Source of the DNA: Phyto melanocephala
Lineage: Eukaryota; Arthropoda; Insecta; Diptera; Rhinophoridae
Direction: 5' to 3'
Assembly (NCBI GenBank): GCA_941918925.1
Contig: OW799235.1
Span: 39,640,701 to 39,704,700, forward strand
DNA length: 64,000 nt
Part shown: piece after piece, positions 33,502-44,853 of the stretch
Position numbering within the stretch: the stretch's first letter is position 1
Layout: each line of letters opens with the position of its first letter
The notes under the pieces: generated by a model
What the model was told of the DNA's origin: nothing
What the model saw: the letters and a program-made list of their open reading frames with translations, nothing else
Databases searched by the model: none
Made by a program: the position numbers and the translations under genes

Positions 33502-33950
33502 ATGTCGCCAGAGGTTGTATCACTAGCTATTGCTTTGACAGTGCTAGTTGTTGATGATGATGAAATAGAGGTCAAAGCAAAAAAACGTAGAATTTGGAAA
33601 AAGAAATGGTTAGAACCGCGTGAGGAAAAAGGGTTTTGTGTAAAATTATACAAGGAATTGGAGGAGGAAGAACAATTACTATAAAAAAATTTCTTACGTA
33701 TGGATATCCATCAGTTCAATAATTTGCTTTCTTTGGTGTCACCGATAACTTCAAAACAGGACACAGTGATGCGTAAAAGTATTACAGCAAAGGATCGACT
33801 TATTTTGACCCTACGCTTTCTAAGCAGTGGTCATTAATTTTCATCATTACAGTACCTATTTCGTATTCCAAATTCCACTATTGGCACAATTATTCCAAAT
33901 GTATTGGATGCAATACATACAGTACTTGCAGGGAAATATATAAAGGTAAG
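33502..33950 (+). pseudogene. PIF/Harbinger nuclease relic, N-terminal part
   Basis: Starts at ATG 33502 directly after repeat B. One frame runs through with TAA at 33682-33684 and 33835-33837. It reads KKRRIWKKKWLEPREEKG, NFLRMDIHQFNNLLSLVSP, SITAKDRLILTLRFLSSG, then after the second stop QYLFRIPNSTIGTIIPNV, typical of the N-terminus of PIF/Harbinger (HARBI1-like) nucleases. It ends at AAG|GTAAGG near 33945, a possible intron donor. The DDE catalytic part downstream is absent, displaced by repeat A sequence. Confidence 0.8.
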
Positions 33951-34109
33951 GGACTTCAGTCATTTGTTTTTGTATGTATAAATGCTACAATACAATGAAA
34001 TTTGAATTAGTGAATCATAGTATTAATTTTTAAATTTGTTGAATTTTTACTTCACCTATCAAATGACATTCTTTATTTAACATGTTCATATTACGAATAA
34101 AAAAAAGGT

Positions 34110-34870
34110 TTTAAATTTTGCGGTATAAGCAATTTTTAGGGAAAAATATTGTTTTACTCGGAAAATATATATGGTTTTATTCGATGTTGGAAGGACATAG
34201 TTTTTTTGACCTACTCTTGCATTACGATCTATAACTTTCTTCCTAATATTCCGATTTAGCCCATTTTCAATACCAAATAAACCTTGTGTATAAGAAATGT
34301 TCTGGTAAACAGACGGACAAACATAGCTAGATCGTCATAAAATGAAACCCCGATTCTGAATATATATTTTATGGGGTCTATCCATTTTAGACCCGATGTG
34401 TAACAAACGGAATGACAAAATGAATATTCCTCAACTATTTTTTTGGTGACGGGTATAATAACAATATAATACTTATGTGTATATCAATCGCTATGTATAA
34501 TTAAATAATAATAAAATAATTTAATACAAAAACTGAGGTTAATTAGATTTCTGTGAAATTTTTATACAAACCACAAAAAAAATGGTGTAGTGGCATATTA
34601 ATTTTTTAATTCCGTTTGTAACATATCGAAATATCCATTTTAGACCCCACCCATAAAGTGTATATTTTTTGAGTCCTATACGAATTTTATACCGCACAGT
34701 GTCTTCTTCGGTATATTTTAAATTTAAAACGTCATAAAACCTATAAAATAAGATGTACGTTGCTGCAAATATAAACTACTTATCAATGTTATTAAAATAG
34801 CGAAAAAATTAAGGTGACACGCCCACTTTATCGCCCATCTAACATATAACGCTTTACTTTAAATTCATAT
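34110..34870. repeat. Repeat family A fragments in opposite orientations
   Basis: 34110-34460 ends GGTGACGGGTATAA (minus orientation). 34605-34870 begins ATTCCGTTTGTAACATATCG and carries GGTGACACGCCCACTTTATC (plus orientation). Both are degenerate. Confidence 0.7.
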
Positions 34871-35916
34871 AATATCTCTATGGACAAGAGAAAAAATTGT
34901 GGGAATATCGCTTAATAAATCAGAACTTCCTCTGCTTTTTCTATAAGATATCTGATAGATTTCTATCAAACACGTCGGTAAAAAACTCTGAATTTTCCAC
35001 GACATGTCCGTCAGCCACATCATATGTTTTGCGATTTGTAGATATTTCTCACAGATACCTGACAGATGTCGGACAATTTTGCAAGGAACTAGCATATCTT
35101 TCGATCGACCCATTCGACCGTAATATAAATGTGACTATACTCTCTGTTTAGTTTTTTACACCATACACAACCTAGATCTCTTTCACGAACAACGTTTAAC
35201 TTACCTTGTGGTTCGTGAAAAAAATTAACTAGCTTTTTGGCAAACATGAAATAAATTAACGGGTCTTACTAACTAAATCAACCGATTAATACAACTCTAC
35301 CAATCTTACCTACATTAAGACATTTTCTCGTAAGTTGATATTCGCCACACTTCACAAATGCGAATTAAAAATGTACGCGAGTATTTTTCGAATGCAAATA
35401 TAACATCACTAATATGCTTACACATATGTATATGTGTATATGGATATGTGTATATATTTACTTTCTATAATACGATGCTACTGATTTATAATTATTTTTT
35501 CTACTTCAATGCATTTATTGCATGATTAAATGTTAATCAGTTCTTCAAATACTATTTATAAAAAAAAACGCAAATAAATACAGTTGAATACTTAAAGAAC
35601 ATTTGTAACAAGCAACAAATCAATTAAAAAAATATAAGTAATTGTGAAAATGACTGTTTAGAGTATTTAAAAAAAATTATTAAACCACAATGATAATTGA
35701 AATGTAAGGTTCTGCACTAAAATTTAATATAAAAAAAATGCAGTTGAGCCTCCATAACAAATCATTATTATCCAAAGAAATAATTTAACTTATTTTTTTT
35801 AAGTTTTTAACCAACCAAAAATATTTATTTACTGTTATTTCTAAATTAGAATGTTCTAATTTAGTTAAAAACTTAATACAAAATTGACAAATATCAAGTA
35901 TGTCGTATGCATCTTT
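34871..35916. other. No gene seen; one small hairpin
   Basis: Overlapping short open frames on both strands at 34865-35151 have no recognisable product. A hairpin TTTCACGAAC...GTTCGTGAAA lies at 35181-35220. The rest is AT-rich. Confidence 0.35.
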
Positions 35917-36007
35917 AGAAAAAGCAGCGTTGTCAACTTTGAAATTTCAAAACGCACGAAAATGGTAAAAAAAATGTACCTTTAAAAAAGAACCAGTTTA
36001 TGAATTT

Positions 36008-37095
36008 ATTATACCCAGCACCAAAAAATGGTTGAAGTATATTAATTTTGTCATTCCGTTTGTAACACATTGAAATATCCATTTTAGACCTTACTAAACT
36101 TAGATGTATCAATCTGAAGTTTTGCGGAAATGGCTGTTTGATCAAAAAGTTTACTTTAACGAAAAATGAAAGTAACACGCATATTTTAACGGCCATCTCC
36201 CAAATAACGCCTTATCTCAAATTGATATAATTTTTCCATGGACAAAAATTTTCGAAGAATAGTTGATTCTGTATTAAAATATTAGCCTGTGCCTGCGACT
36301 TTGTCTGCGTGGTAGCCTATTTATGTTATGATTCTGGTTGTTATCTATCTGTGCGGCAAATGTAATTTAAATCCGTTAAATCATTTATTGCGTGATTGAG
36401 TAAAAATATCAAAACATTTCAACATACAAACATTAAAATTTATTTATTAGTGGGATAGGATTAAATGCAAATATTTAGGACATAATACTTCTATAGACGA
36501 CATTGGATGATTTTATTTGTTCGGTAGAACGTGTAAATTTTAAACACTCGAAACCCTTAATCATTTACTAAATACAAAAAATAAATTCATTGCGTATTTC
36601 CGCGAATTTGTTTGATTATACTCTTCAGATTCCGTTAAAATACAACATTGTCGAAAAAAATAGTCAGTAGTATTATTTCTAATGTAGAAATTCTTAATGT
36701 AATGTGTAAGACTAATCAATAGCAAATCTAAGTTACACAAAGAAAGTAAAACATATTTTATTTATATTTTTCCTATATATTTCAGATAAAATTCATATAA
36801 TTTCTCTATGAATAAAGATTTTGGAAGAAGAAAGGACTATATTGAAATATCTTAGTTGTATTTATTAACAGAAACTATATCGACATGCCTACTTTAACGA
36901 TCACTTTCATTGAAAGACTTAATTTACGAAAATATATGAATAGTATATCGAAGTTATACAAAGAAGGTGATACATATTTTAGTATCCATAGCGATTACAG
37001 TTAATAACAAAATAATATATTTTGTGCTAAAAAAGTACACGAAATTGGTGGTGGGTATCAAAAATTCGGCACAGCGGAATATAATGCTCTTACAA
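36008..37095 (+). repeat. Repeat family A copy nested in the hAT element
   Basis: Starts TTATACCCAGCACCAAAAAA, TGG, and ends GGTGGTGGGTATC, then ATTCGGCACAGCGGAATATA, ATGCTCTTAC. It is interrupted by an RTE-like 3' end at about 36295-36475. Confidence 0.75.
36295..36475 (+). repeat. RTE-like LINE or SINE 3' end
   Basis: GTGCCTGCGACTTTGTCTGC, GTGGTAGCC, TTATCTATCTGTGCGGCAAA, TTGCGTGATTGAG, then ACAAACATT units and TTATTTATTAGTGGGATAGG. This order is typical of RTE-clade 3' untranslated regions. Confidence 0.65.
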
Positions 37096-37291
37096 ATTTG
37101 CACGTATATAGTATGTATGCTTGCATGTATTTGTACAAGGTTATACATTATTGTACAATAAATTTATTTATTCTGTTTAAGAATTTGAAAAAAAAGACAC
37201 AAAATTTATTTTATTTATTTAAAATTAGTTAAGCTGAAATTCTTATGACTATTGTTATCATCTGGCCATAAAACAGATTTTATTTCAAACT

Positions 37292-37648
37292 CTAATGCTT
37301 GGTAACATCATTACTATTAATATTATTACAATTAATATTTTCAGGAAGTTTGTAAGTTTTACAACAAGAGTTTCCACTTTTTAACCCATTTTTAATTTGA
37401 TGTAATGCATTAGGAGCATTTAAAAGCATTCGTATTTTTAATTTAAATAAATTCAGTGAACTGAAAACGAACTCAACTTCTGCATTTGAGTATGGAAGCG
37501 GCAAAGTTATTAATGCGATATTAATATATGCATGGAAAGGTTGAATATTAGTTGTGACTTTATAAAATTTAACTTCAGACCGAAATTCCAATGTTGAATA
37601 AATATTGTTCCATTGCCTTGGGTGAATCATTCGACTAGAAAGCAACAA
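37292..37648 (-). pseudogene. hAT transposase C-terminal relic
   Basis: Open frame of 118 residues with the hAT C-terminal dimerisation block: ALITLPLPYSNAEVEFVFSS, LNLFKLKIRML, then LKSGNSCCKTYKLP. Here the usual histidine/serine-asparagine motif reads PYSNAEVE. No zinc-finger or catalytic region remains. It lies inside the 35925-37983 element, which supports that element's identity. Confidence 0.8.
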
Positions 37649-38239
37649 TTGCTATGAAGTTTTTTGTTTACATGATTCAAATTCTACAATAACAAACTGT
37701 TTTACTTTGTTCGTATGATTAAGTACGTCTAACACATCATTACTAGTTGTTCTGTTGTACTGTTGAACTAAATGGTATTGAAACAGGTGTGTTTTGTTGT
37801 ACAAATTTTTTTTAATTATACTGAAACAAAAAGTTATGTTGAATTTGATTTGGCGCCTCCAAAAATTAAAAATCGCACCTTAATTTAAAAGCAAGCACAT
37901 CGCGCACTAAGTGTGGAATTTTTTGCACAAAAATTTAAAAAAGCACCAAAAATTGTGTGAAACGCATCGAGTTGACAACGCTGAGAAAAAGACAAACGAA
38001 CATTTTTAATTTCTCAAGTGAAATTTATATAGACATTGTTAATAGAAATGTCCATAAAAATTCATATAAATATTTGCTTCATAAACTTTTTTTGAGAAAA
38101 AAAAAAAAAAAAATCGTATATGATAATCAGTATCACTATGTGTATGAGAAGATTTATCTTTCTTTAAGTTTAAATTGGTGCTATAAATTATTAAAGCCTT
38201 TTAATCTCAAAACAGGATTTTTATAAATTAAACAATCTT

Positions 38240-38395
38240 TTTATACCCGCCATCAAAAAAGTGGTGGGGGTATATTAATTTTTCATTCCGTTTGTAACAC
38301 ATCAAAATATCCATTTTAGATCCCATAAAGTATACATTTTCTGAATCGGTTGAAAGCACGTAAAGGCCGGACCGAAAAAGCTAGGGGACTAAGTT
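38240..38395 (+). repeat. Repeat family A, hairpin end only
   Basis: TTATACCCGCCATCAAAAAA, GTGGTGGGGGTATATTAA, CATTCCGTTTGTAACACATC, GATCCCATAAAGTATACATT, then breaks off at CGGACCGAAAAAGCTAGGGG. Confidence 0.75.
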
Positions 38396-39494
38396 GAAAA
38401 TTTTTTTGCGAAATACGTAAAAGAAAGTATGGGTCAAAGGCCAAAAAACATAAAAATAATGTTTAACTCAATTTACTTAAAAACTGTAAGGTACCTTAAG
38501 GTCAAGTTACATAACACGCTTTAAAACGTTAAAGCTTTATAGACTTCTGTAAAAAAAAAAGTTAAAGTAAAAAGAAAATTACTACGAGTAAAACAGCATT
38601 TAAATCGGTTCACATTTAGAAGTTAAAAGCACCGAAAAGTGATTTACGCCCGAGGTTGCCAAATTTGACGAAATGTGTTGTTAACTTGTGCTGACACAAT
38701 TAAAAGATTGAAAAGCTAAGGTTCGAATAATTCGTTTCCAAATTGAATACACAAATGTAAAATTTTTTTCTTAAAAAGTAACCACTGTGTTGTGATAATG
38801 AAAAAATTAATCTCAAAATGTATGTTTTTGTCGACACTAGCCAAGTGACATGCATTTTCGAAATCAGCTACGGTTTCATCGTCGGCACTCTTTGATCGGC
38901 AATTAGTTTATTTTATCTAATTGAATTCGGTAGCTATTATGTTGCCTTTATTATATTAACTTACCGCAACAGGTTAGAATGAAGTTTACCATAAACAATC
39001 CTCTTTCTTTATTTGTTATTTTATTCCACAATAAAAATTAAAAATTTAAATCGAGTTTTTTTAAACTAGCTAGGCCGAAACACGAAGTTGGTTTTTTACC
39101 AAATATATTTTAATATTGTTAGTGCAAATTGTTTTATATGTATTCCTTTTTCTTTTTGCATAAAGTTATGAAATATTGTTATTTGCTCTTTTCTATTAGA
39201 AATGAGGTATTTTTTTTTCTTTCCCAAAATGTCTTTCTGAATTATCTTACAAATATGCTTTATATTCGAAGGTGTACGATGGTACGCTATAATGTACATT
39301 CACTTCTCGCTGAGGTTTTTTTTTTATATTAGGTCCTTTCGTTTTTCCAATAAAATCCAGTAACAGAGTAAATAAAAAAAAATACTCTCACAAAAAACAT
39401 TTGGAGCAAAAAGTACGAGAACGGAAAATGTGTTAAAAATTGTAAATTAATAAAAACAGCTAGCTGTTCGATTTAAGCACGATGTGTTGTAATA
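38396..39494. other. No gene; repeat H copy inside
   Basis: Repeat H copy at 38820-38950 (CATGCATTTTCGAAATCAGC, GTAGCTATTATGTTGCC). Otherwise AT-rich and unrecognised. Small open frames near 39100-39330 on both strands have no recognisable product. Confidence 0.4.
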
Positions 39495-39957
39495 TGTGAC
39501 GCAAAAATTAGAAAGGGGACCTAAGGGTAAAAACAGGTTTTGTTCAGGAGAGCCATTTTAAAGATTTAAATACGTGTATCTTTGGTGTACCATCACTGAG
39601 CGTGTTGGTATTGGTCTCATTTGAAAGCGACACATCTCATGACATCAGGAACGTGTTGGTCACCTTGAAAACGCGCGTAGGTCGTCCCTACCTCTTGTTT
39701 TGTGTAATTGGTTTTTACTGTCTTCTACCTAGCGCGCTGTTTTCATGAGTTTGACATCAATTTTGCTCGCGTTTTTTCGAATCCAGCTTTATTTTCTGAA
39801 ATTATTAATTGTGAATTATAATAAATACTCATTTATAATTCTTTTAAATCGTGAATATCACTCTGTTAGTACGAACATTTTTTCTCATAACCTTATTATG
39901 TTATTCGCGAAAACAATTTAAAACTGATAACATTGTTACTGTTTGTTTTAGGATGAA

Positions 39958-41867
39958 ATGGTGGACAAATTTGAAGAAGTAGATTTACTTTATCGCTTCC
40001 CTGATGACGAGAATGATAACGATCACTTCTCAGAATTATCGGATAGTGACTCTGAAGATGATACCAATAATATGTACCTTGATTTACGCAAAGAAAAGGT
40101 AGTTGCTCGACTGTATGGTTCTAAAATACCTCCGTGTTGTTCAAATCAATGCAATGAAGTGATCCCTAAGAAGATGGCTGTAGATTTTCGTACGTCTTTC
40201 ATGAATTAAGATAAGGAATCCCAAGATTTAATTATTCTCGCACATCTGGCAGCTCACCGTGACGATGCAATGCTCAGGTCAAAAGTTGGTGGTCGATCGC
40301 GAGCTATAGAGAAACGGTACAACCAGATATATTATTTTCGAAGTTTGCCGATATACCGCGATATGTACTTCTTCCTGTATACAATGGGAATTAAGCGCTA
40401 CAAAAATCTAATCGCACATTACGACAAAAATAGTGTTTATCCACGCGAACATGGCATGACGAATAAAATTAATCGTACAGATGCTTTAACTAGTTTGGAA
40501 AAAAAAAAGAAATTGTTTCATTTATCTGCCGTTTTGCTGATACTGTTGCTATCACTTTACCTGGACGTCAACCAAATCATCGTGATTATCGTTTATTGAA
40601 ACTTCCAACTACTGAAAGTAAGACTTATGTTTACACTAGATACACCAACAGCGTCGAACCGGGTGGTAAAATCGTAAAACTTCGCACTTTCCAAACGCTA
40701 TGGAAGAAATATTGTACCCACATCGTCACTATGAAGCCAGCATACGATTTGTGCGAATTGTTTTGAAATCTTGCAAAAGATGCTGTTAATGCAGTAAACG
40801 TTATTGAAGTTGAAAAAGAAGCAGCATTGAAGGTGTATTCTGATCATTTGCAATCTGCCAGCACTCAGCGAGAGTACTATAACGACTTGAGAACATTAGT
40901 TAAGTCTGATCCAAATGCCATGTATCCAGGTATTCCAAAGAATGATTATCTAGTAATATCTATGGATTATGCTCAAAATGTTAGCTTTCCGTCGGGTCCA
41001 CAGCAAATAGGAACTGCATACTTTAAATCAGGTCGCAAAACAGCAATTTTCGGAACTACAAATGAACGTCAAAATGTTCAACACATCTTATGTATTGACG
41101 AAAGCGATTCCATTGGAAAAGGTCCGAGTTCATTAATATCAATGTTTGATTACTACCTACGAGAAGTGCATTCAACTAAAAAATTAGTGATATTCGCTGA
41201 TAACTGTGTTTCACAAAATAAAAACAATGCGATGATACGATATTTACAACACCTTGTCGATACTTCCAGATGTGAGTCAGTTGAATTGAACTTTTTGTTA
41301 ACCGGACAAACAAAGTTTTCACCTGATCGTTTATTCGGAGTTTTCAAATCAAAATATGCCCAAACTAATGTCGACTGCTTCATGGATGTAGTTGATTGTG
41401 TTAGAAAATCATCTCGTAATGGATTTAATGTTCCTATACCTATTCGACTTCCAAACTCAAGTGAGCCTTTTGTTGAGTGGAGAAAATGGGACGAATACTT
41501 CTCCACTAAATATAAAACTTTAGTTGGAATATCGAAGTATCATCACTTTGTATTTATTGATCAGTCACCAGTGCAATGTAAACTGTTTTCGAATTCAGCC
41601 AGCATTAATGAAAACATACATCTAAGTAACAATACCAGTTTCGATGACAAACCAATTATAATTCCGTCACCAGGGTTTTCGATGAAGCGTCAATGGTACT
41701 TGTATAAAGAGATCCGTTTATGTTTTGACGATTCAAAAAAAGATTCGGTTGCTCCATTTCCTTTGGTCTCTGGAAATGGAAACGAAGAGGAGGATTCGGA
41801 GGAAGTGGAGAATCCTCAAGAAGTGCCTCCAGTGCAGAGGTTAAGAAGAAATCGAAAAAAATAAAGG
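39958..41867 (+). pseudogene. DUF7869-type (RNase H-like, putative transposase) gene, broken
   Basis: From ATG 39958: an acidic start (FPDDENDNDHFSELSDSDSE) and a cysteine group (PPCCSNQCNEVI). TAA 40207-40209 interrupts, then a helical region follows in frame to about 40500. A frame change near an A run at 40500-40512 leads to LPGRQPNHRDYRLLKLP and TFQTLWKKY. TGA at 40764-40766 lies where a Cys-x-x-Cys would be expected after DLC. From 40827 the frame is open to 41864: VISMDYAQN, VIFADNCVSQNKNNAM and LLTGQTKFSPDRLFGVFK are the hallmark blocks of DUF7869 and suggest an RNase H-like fold. It ends with an acidic then basic tail (RLRRNRKK). Transposase role is inferred. Confidence 0.75.
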
Positions 41868-42033
41868 ACCGGTACCGTCAAGTTCTAAGCAACCAATTCG
41901 CAAAAACCGTCGATTCAAATGATTTTTCTATTTTTTTAAATTGTTCATAAGGAAAAAAATAAATTTTTTGTAGTTTCGTAAAATCAAGTTATTTTGTTAA
42001 TTTAGTACGACAAAAAATTAGAATAAATAAATT

Positions 42034-42065
42034 TTACCGTTAGGTCCCTTTCTATTTGCGCTTAG
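42034..42065. repeat. Extra inner copy of the DUF7869-type element's right end
   Basis: TTACCGTTAGGTCCCTTTCT, ATTTGCGCTTA resembles the terminal TACCCTTAGGTCCCTTTCTC, TATGCGCTGTCACA at 42115-42148, about 80 bp farther out. This subterminal repeat is seen only on the right side. Confidence 0.65.
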
Positions 42066-42148
42066 AATCGTCGACTTCAATTTTATAAAACGCGCAAAAA
42101 AAATTTGTTTTTTTTACCCTTAGGTCCCTTTCTCTATGCGCTGTCACA

Positions 42149-42504
42149 TATATATTTACTTTTAATTACTCTATGCACTTCTTTATGGTACTCGATACTA
42201 TACTTTTTCATATGAAAATATTTATAAAACAGTTTATATAAATGTATTGTATACATTTTTCGTTTACGTAAATTATAAAACTAAATTTTTTAATTTAATT
42301 TACATTTGTACAAGTATATAAATTAATTAAAATAGTGAATACCCTTAAAAAATTAAAGTGCTGAGTACCCAAACACTCTCCTTTTGTACAATTCGAAACA
42401 AAATGTAAATATAAAAATTTAACAATGAAGAACAGCTTTCGATTTTAAAAATACATACATATATTAAAAAATTACTAAAGTTAACAATAATTCTTTTCTT
42501 AATA
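42149..42504. other. No gene seen
   Basis: AT-rich spacer between the DUF7869-type element and repeat A. Confidence 0.4.
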
Positions 42505-43437
42505 CTGTTTTTATATCCGTTTGTAAAACATCGAAATATCCATTTTACACCCCTTAAAGTATATGTATTCTGAGTCGGGGTTTCATTTTATGACGACCTA
42601 GCTATGTCCGTCCGTGTGTTGAAAGCACGATAGAGGTCGGTCCGAAAAAGCTACGGGGCTCAAATTTTGCCAGAATATTTCTTATAATAATATATAATAC
42701 AAGAGTTGGTCAAAAATCTTTGTCCTTCCAACACTAAATAAAATGGAACTGTGTCCTAATAAAACTGACAAAATTAGATGTACGATTCTGAAATTTTGCT
42801 AACTTGTTTTTTGGTTAAAGGCTTTGTTCTGACGGAAAATAAATATGATACGCCCACTTTTAGGCCCATTTCCCATATAACTCAAATTCATATAATTTTT
42901 CTATGAATAAAGAAAATAAAGGAAAGGAATAATAAAGACCCACTTTTCACGTTATCTGCTGTTAATGAAATTCAAAAGCTTATAAAACCGACAAAATTAG
43001 ATGTATGATGATGACATTTGCTTCATATATCTTTCTAGTTAATGTTACTGTTATGCCAGAAAATGAAAGTGACACGCCCTTTTAAACGCCTACCTAGGAG
43101 GTAGCGATTTATCTTAAATTCATATAATTTCTCTACGGACAAAGTTTTTGCAAGAACAAAGTATTATATTGAAATATCTCAGTTGTATTTATAAGCAAAA
43201 ACTTTATTGGCACGCCTACTTTAACGCCCACTTTCATTGAAAGACTAAAATTACGAAAAAATTTTACTAGCATATCGAAGTTATACAAAGAAAGTAATAC
43301 ATATTTTAGTATAAAGATATTCCATAGCGATTACTGTTAATAACAAAATAATAAATTATATGGTATACAAATTCACAAAATTGGTGGTGGGTATAAAAGA
43401 TTCGGCACAGCTGAATATAGTGCCCTTACTTGTTTAT
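42505..43437 (+). repeat. Repeat family A copy, near full length
   Basis: Starts TATATCCGTTTGTAAAACAT (first hairpin degraded). It holds ACCTAGCTATGTCCGTCCGT, a GCCCACTTTT...CCCATATAAC block and CATATCGAAGTTATACAAAG, and ends GGTGGTGGGTATAAAAGATT, CGGCACAGCTGAATATAGTG, CCCTTACTTG. It shows the unoccupied form of the site hit by mariner in the 19937 copy. Confidence 0.8.
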
Positions 43438-43623
43438 AATTCAAGTTGATTTATATACAAATTTAAGGCAAACAAATTTAGTCATGCTTCATTTATTTAA
43501 TTGTTAACATTTGGAACCATATGTTTTTTACAGTTAATTTTGCAAGTTAGAAAATGTCCAGCATAAACTTTAAAATACTTAGTCAAAGAAGTGTCACATA
43601 ACTCTCTCAATTTGTGCTCTTAT

Positions 43624-44515
43624 CAGCGTTGTCAACTCGGTGATTTTATCACCGTTTTTGGTGATTTTTAACATTTTGGAAGCGAAAAAATTGCGAGTTA
43701 GTGCTTGGTGATTTTTTTTAAAGTTTTTAGTGCTTTTATTTTTATTTCGGTGACACCAAATACTAAATTTGAAAATAATTTTTTTAATTGAAAACAATTT
43801 TTGTAAGGGTAAATCTTTAATTACCCTTACGTATTTTGTATCTTAACAAAGCTAAAAAATATTTACTCATTGTAAAATGATATTATGTTGATAATACTTT
43901 CAGCTTATGATACTAAAACTAATAATTAAGAAGATTATAAGGATTGATAGTATACAATGTTTCTGTTATTTGAGTGTTTTGCTTGTTTATTATTAATTGA
44001 AACTTATTTCCGATACTGGTTTGTTGATATCCTGTATGGTTTATGAGACATAAACCACCTACTTTTTATATAATGAAATTGTTACGAGAATTTATTTTGT
44101 AAGTAAAGTTTCAAGTTGATCAAACCTTAGTGAAAATAAAAAAAGAGAAATTAATATGCAAATACTTTTCATTTTAAAATTTTTTAGAGCACAAATTGAC
44201 ACCCTGATGAGGTTAATATTTGCATTGATAGTACATTTGGATGTTTTGGCCTAATAATATAAAGAACAGAATATCTTCAGACTTGTATTTCGATTATCGA
44301 TATCAATCAAAACTCCAGTCTTATTGCCATTTGTAAAATAATTTATTTTAGGGGGCAACTGGCATCTAAAAGCTTTAATTTTTTTTAAGTTATGATTATA
44401 TTAGCAAATGTAAAGTTAAATTTGTACACATTTTAAACTCAGTGATTTTTTATGAAAATTACGCGCTTTTTTAGGGGTTTAGGTGCTTTTTGAAATTTTA
44501 AAGTTGACAACGCTG
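43624..44515. mobile_element. Non-autonomous hAT element with perfect 8-bp duplication
   Basis: 892 bp, inverted ends CAGCGTTGTCAACTCGGTG and (other strand) CAGCGTTGTCAACTTTAAAA, flanked by GCTCTTAT at 43616-43623 and 44516-44523. No transposase coding sequence. Ends match the 35925-37983 element, so both belong to one family. Confidence 0.88.
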
Positions 44516-44853
44516 GCTCTTATTATTTAAATTATGTGTAAGCGAACACAATTCATTAAAAACTTTTGAAAATTTTTCACAATTTTTAGTTAACGAATGA
44601 AAAAAAAAGCAAAAATCCATTGACATTTAAAATAATCGTAAATCGTTAGTTATTCTCCGTACTTTCTTATTTTATATGCACAAAACTATTGGCTTCTGCT
44701 TATTTTTTAGTTATGAGTATGTGTTTAAATGAAACAGCTGTGTTGCAGCTAGTTATTTTTTGCAATCCAACTTGGGAAACTTGTTTTTATTTTTTTTATG
44801 CTAAAGTGGAGTTTGGTGTTTTTTCTGTTAAAAAACTATAAGTACATACATAT

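Larger units (their letters stand above)
35925..37983 (-). mobile_element. hAT element with perfect 8-bp target duplication
   Basis: 2059 bp with inverted ends CAGCGTTGTCAACT and (other strand) CAGCGTTGTCAACTCGATG, flanked by AGAAAAAG at 35917-35924 and 37984-37991. An 8-bp duplication is diagnostic for hAT. Inside are a transposase C-terminal relic (37292-37648, minus) and a nested repeat A copy (36008-37095), itself cut by an RTE-like 3' end. Most of the transposase is gone. Confidence 0.88.
39495..42148 (+). mobile_element. Putative TIR DNA transposon carrying a DUF7869-type gene
   Basis: 2654 bp bounded by inverted ends. Left: TGTGACGCAAAAATTAGAAA, GGGGACCTAAGGGTAAAAA. Right, on the other strand: TGTGACAGCGCATAGAGAAA, GGGACCTAAGGGTAAAAA. 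TA stands on both outer sides, but the flanks are AT-rich, so the duplication is uncertain. A second copy of the right-end motif lies inward at 42034-42065. The interior encodes a broken protein of the DUF7869 type on the plus strand. The short element at 13572-13929 has related ends. Confidence 0.7.

Noticed and set aside
34865..35151. Overlapping open frames on both strands
   Set aside because: No recognisable motif on either strand and no supporting context.
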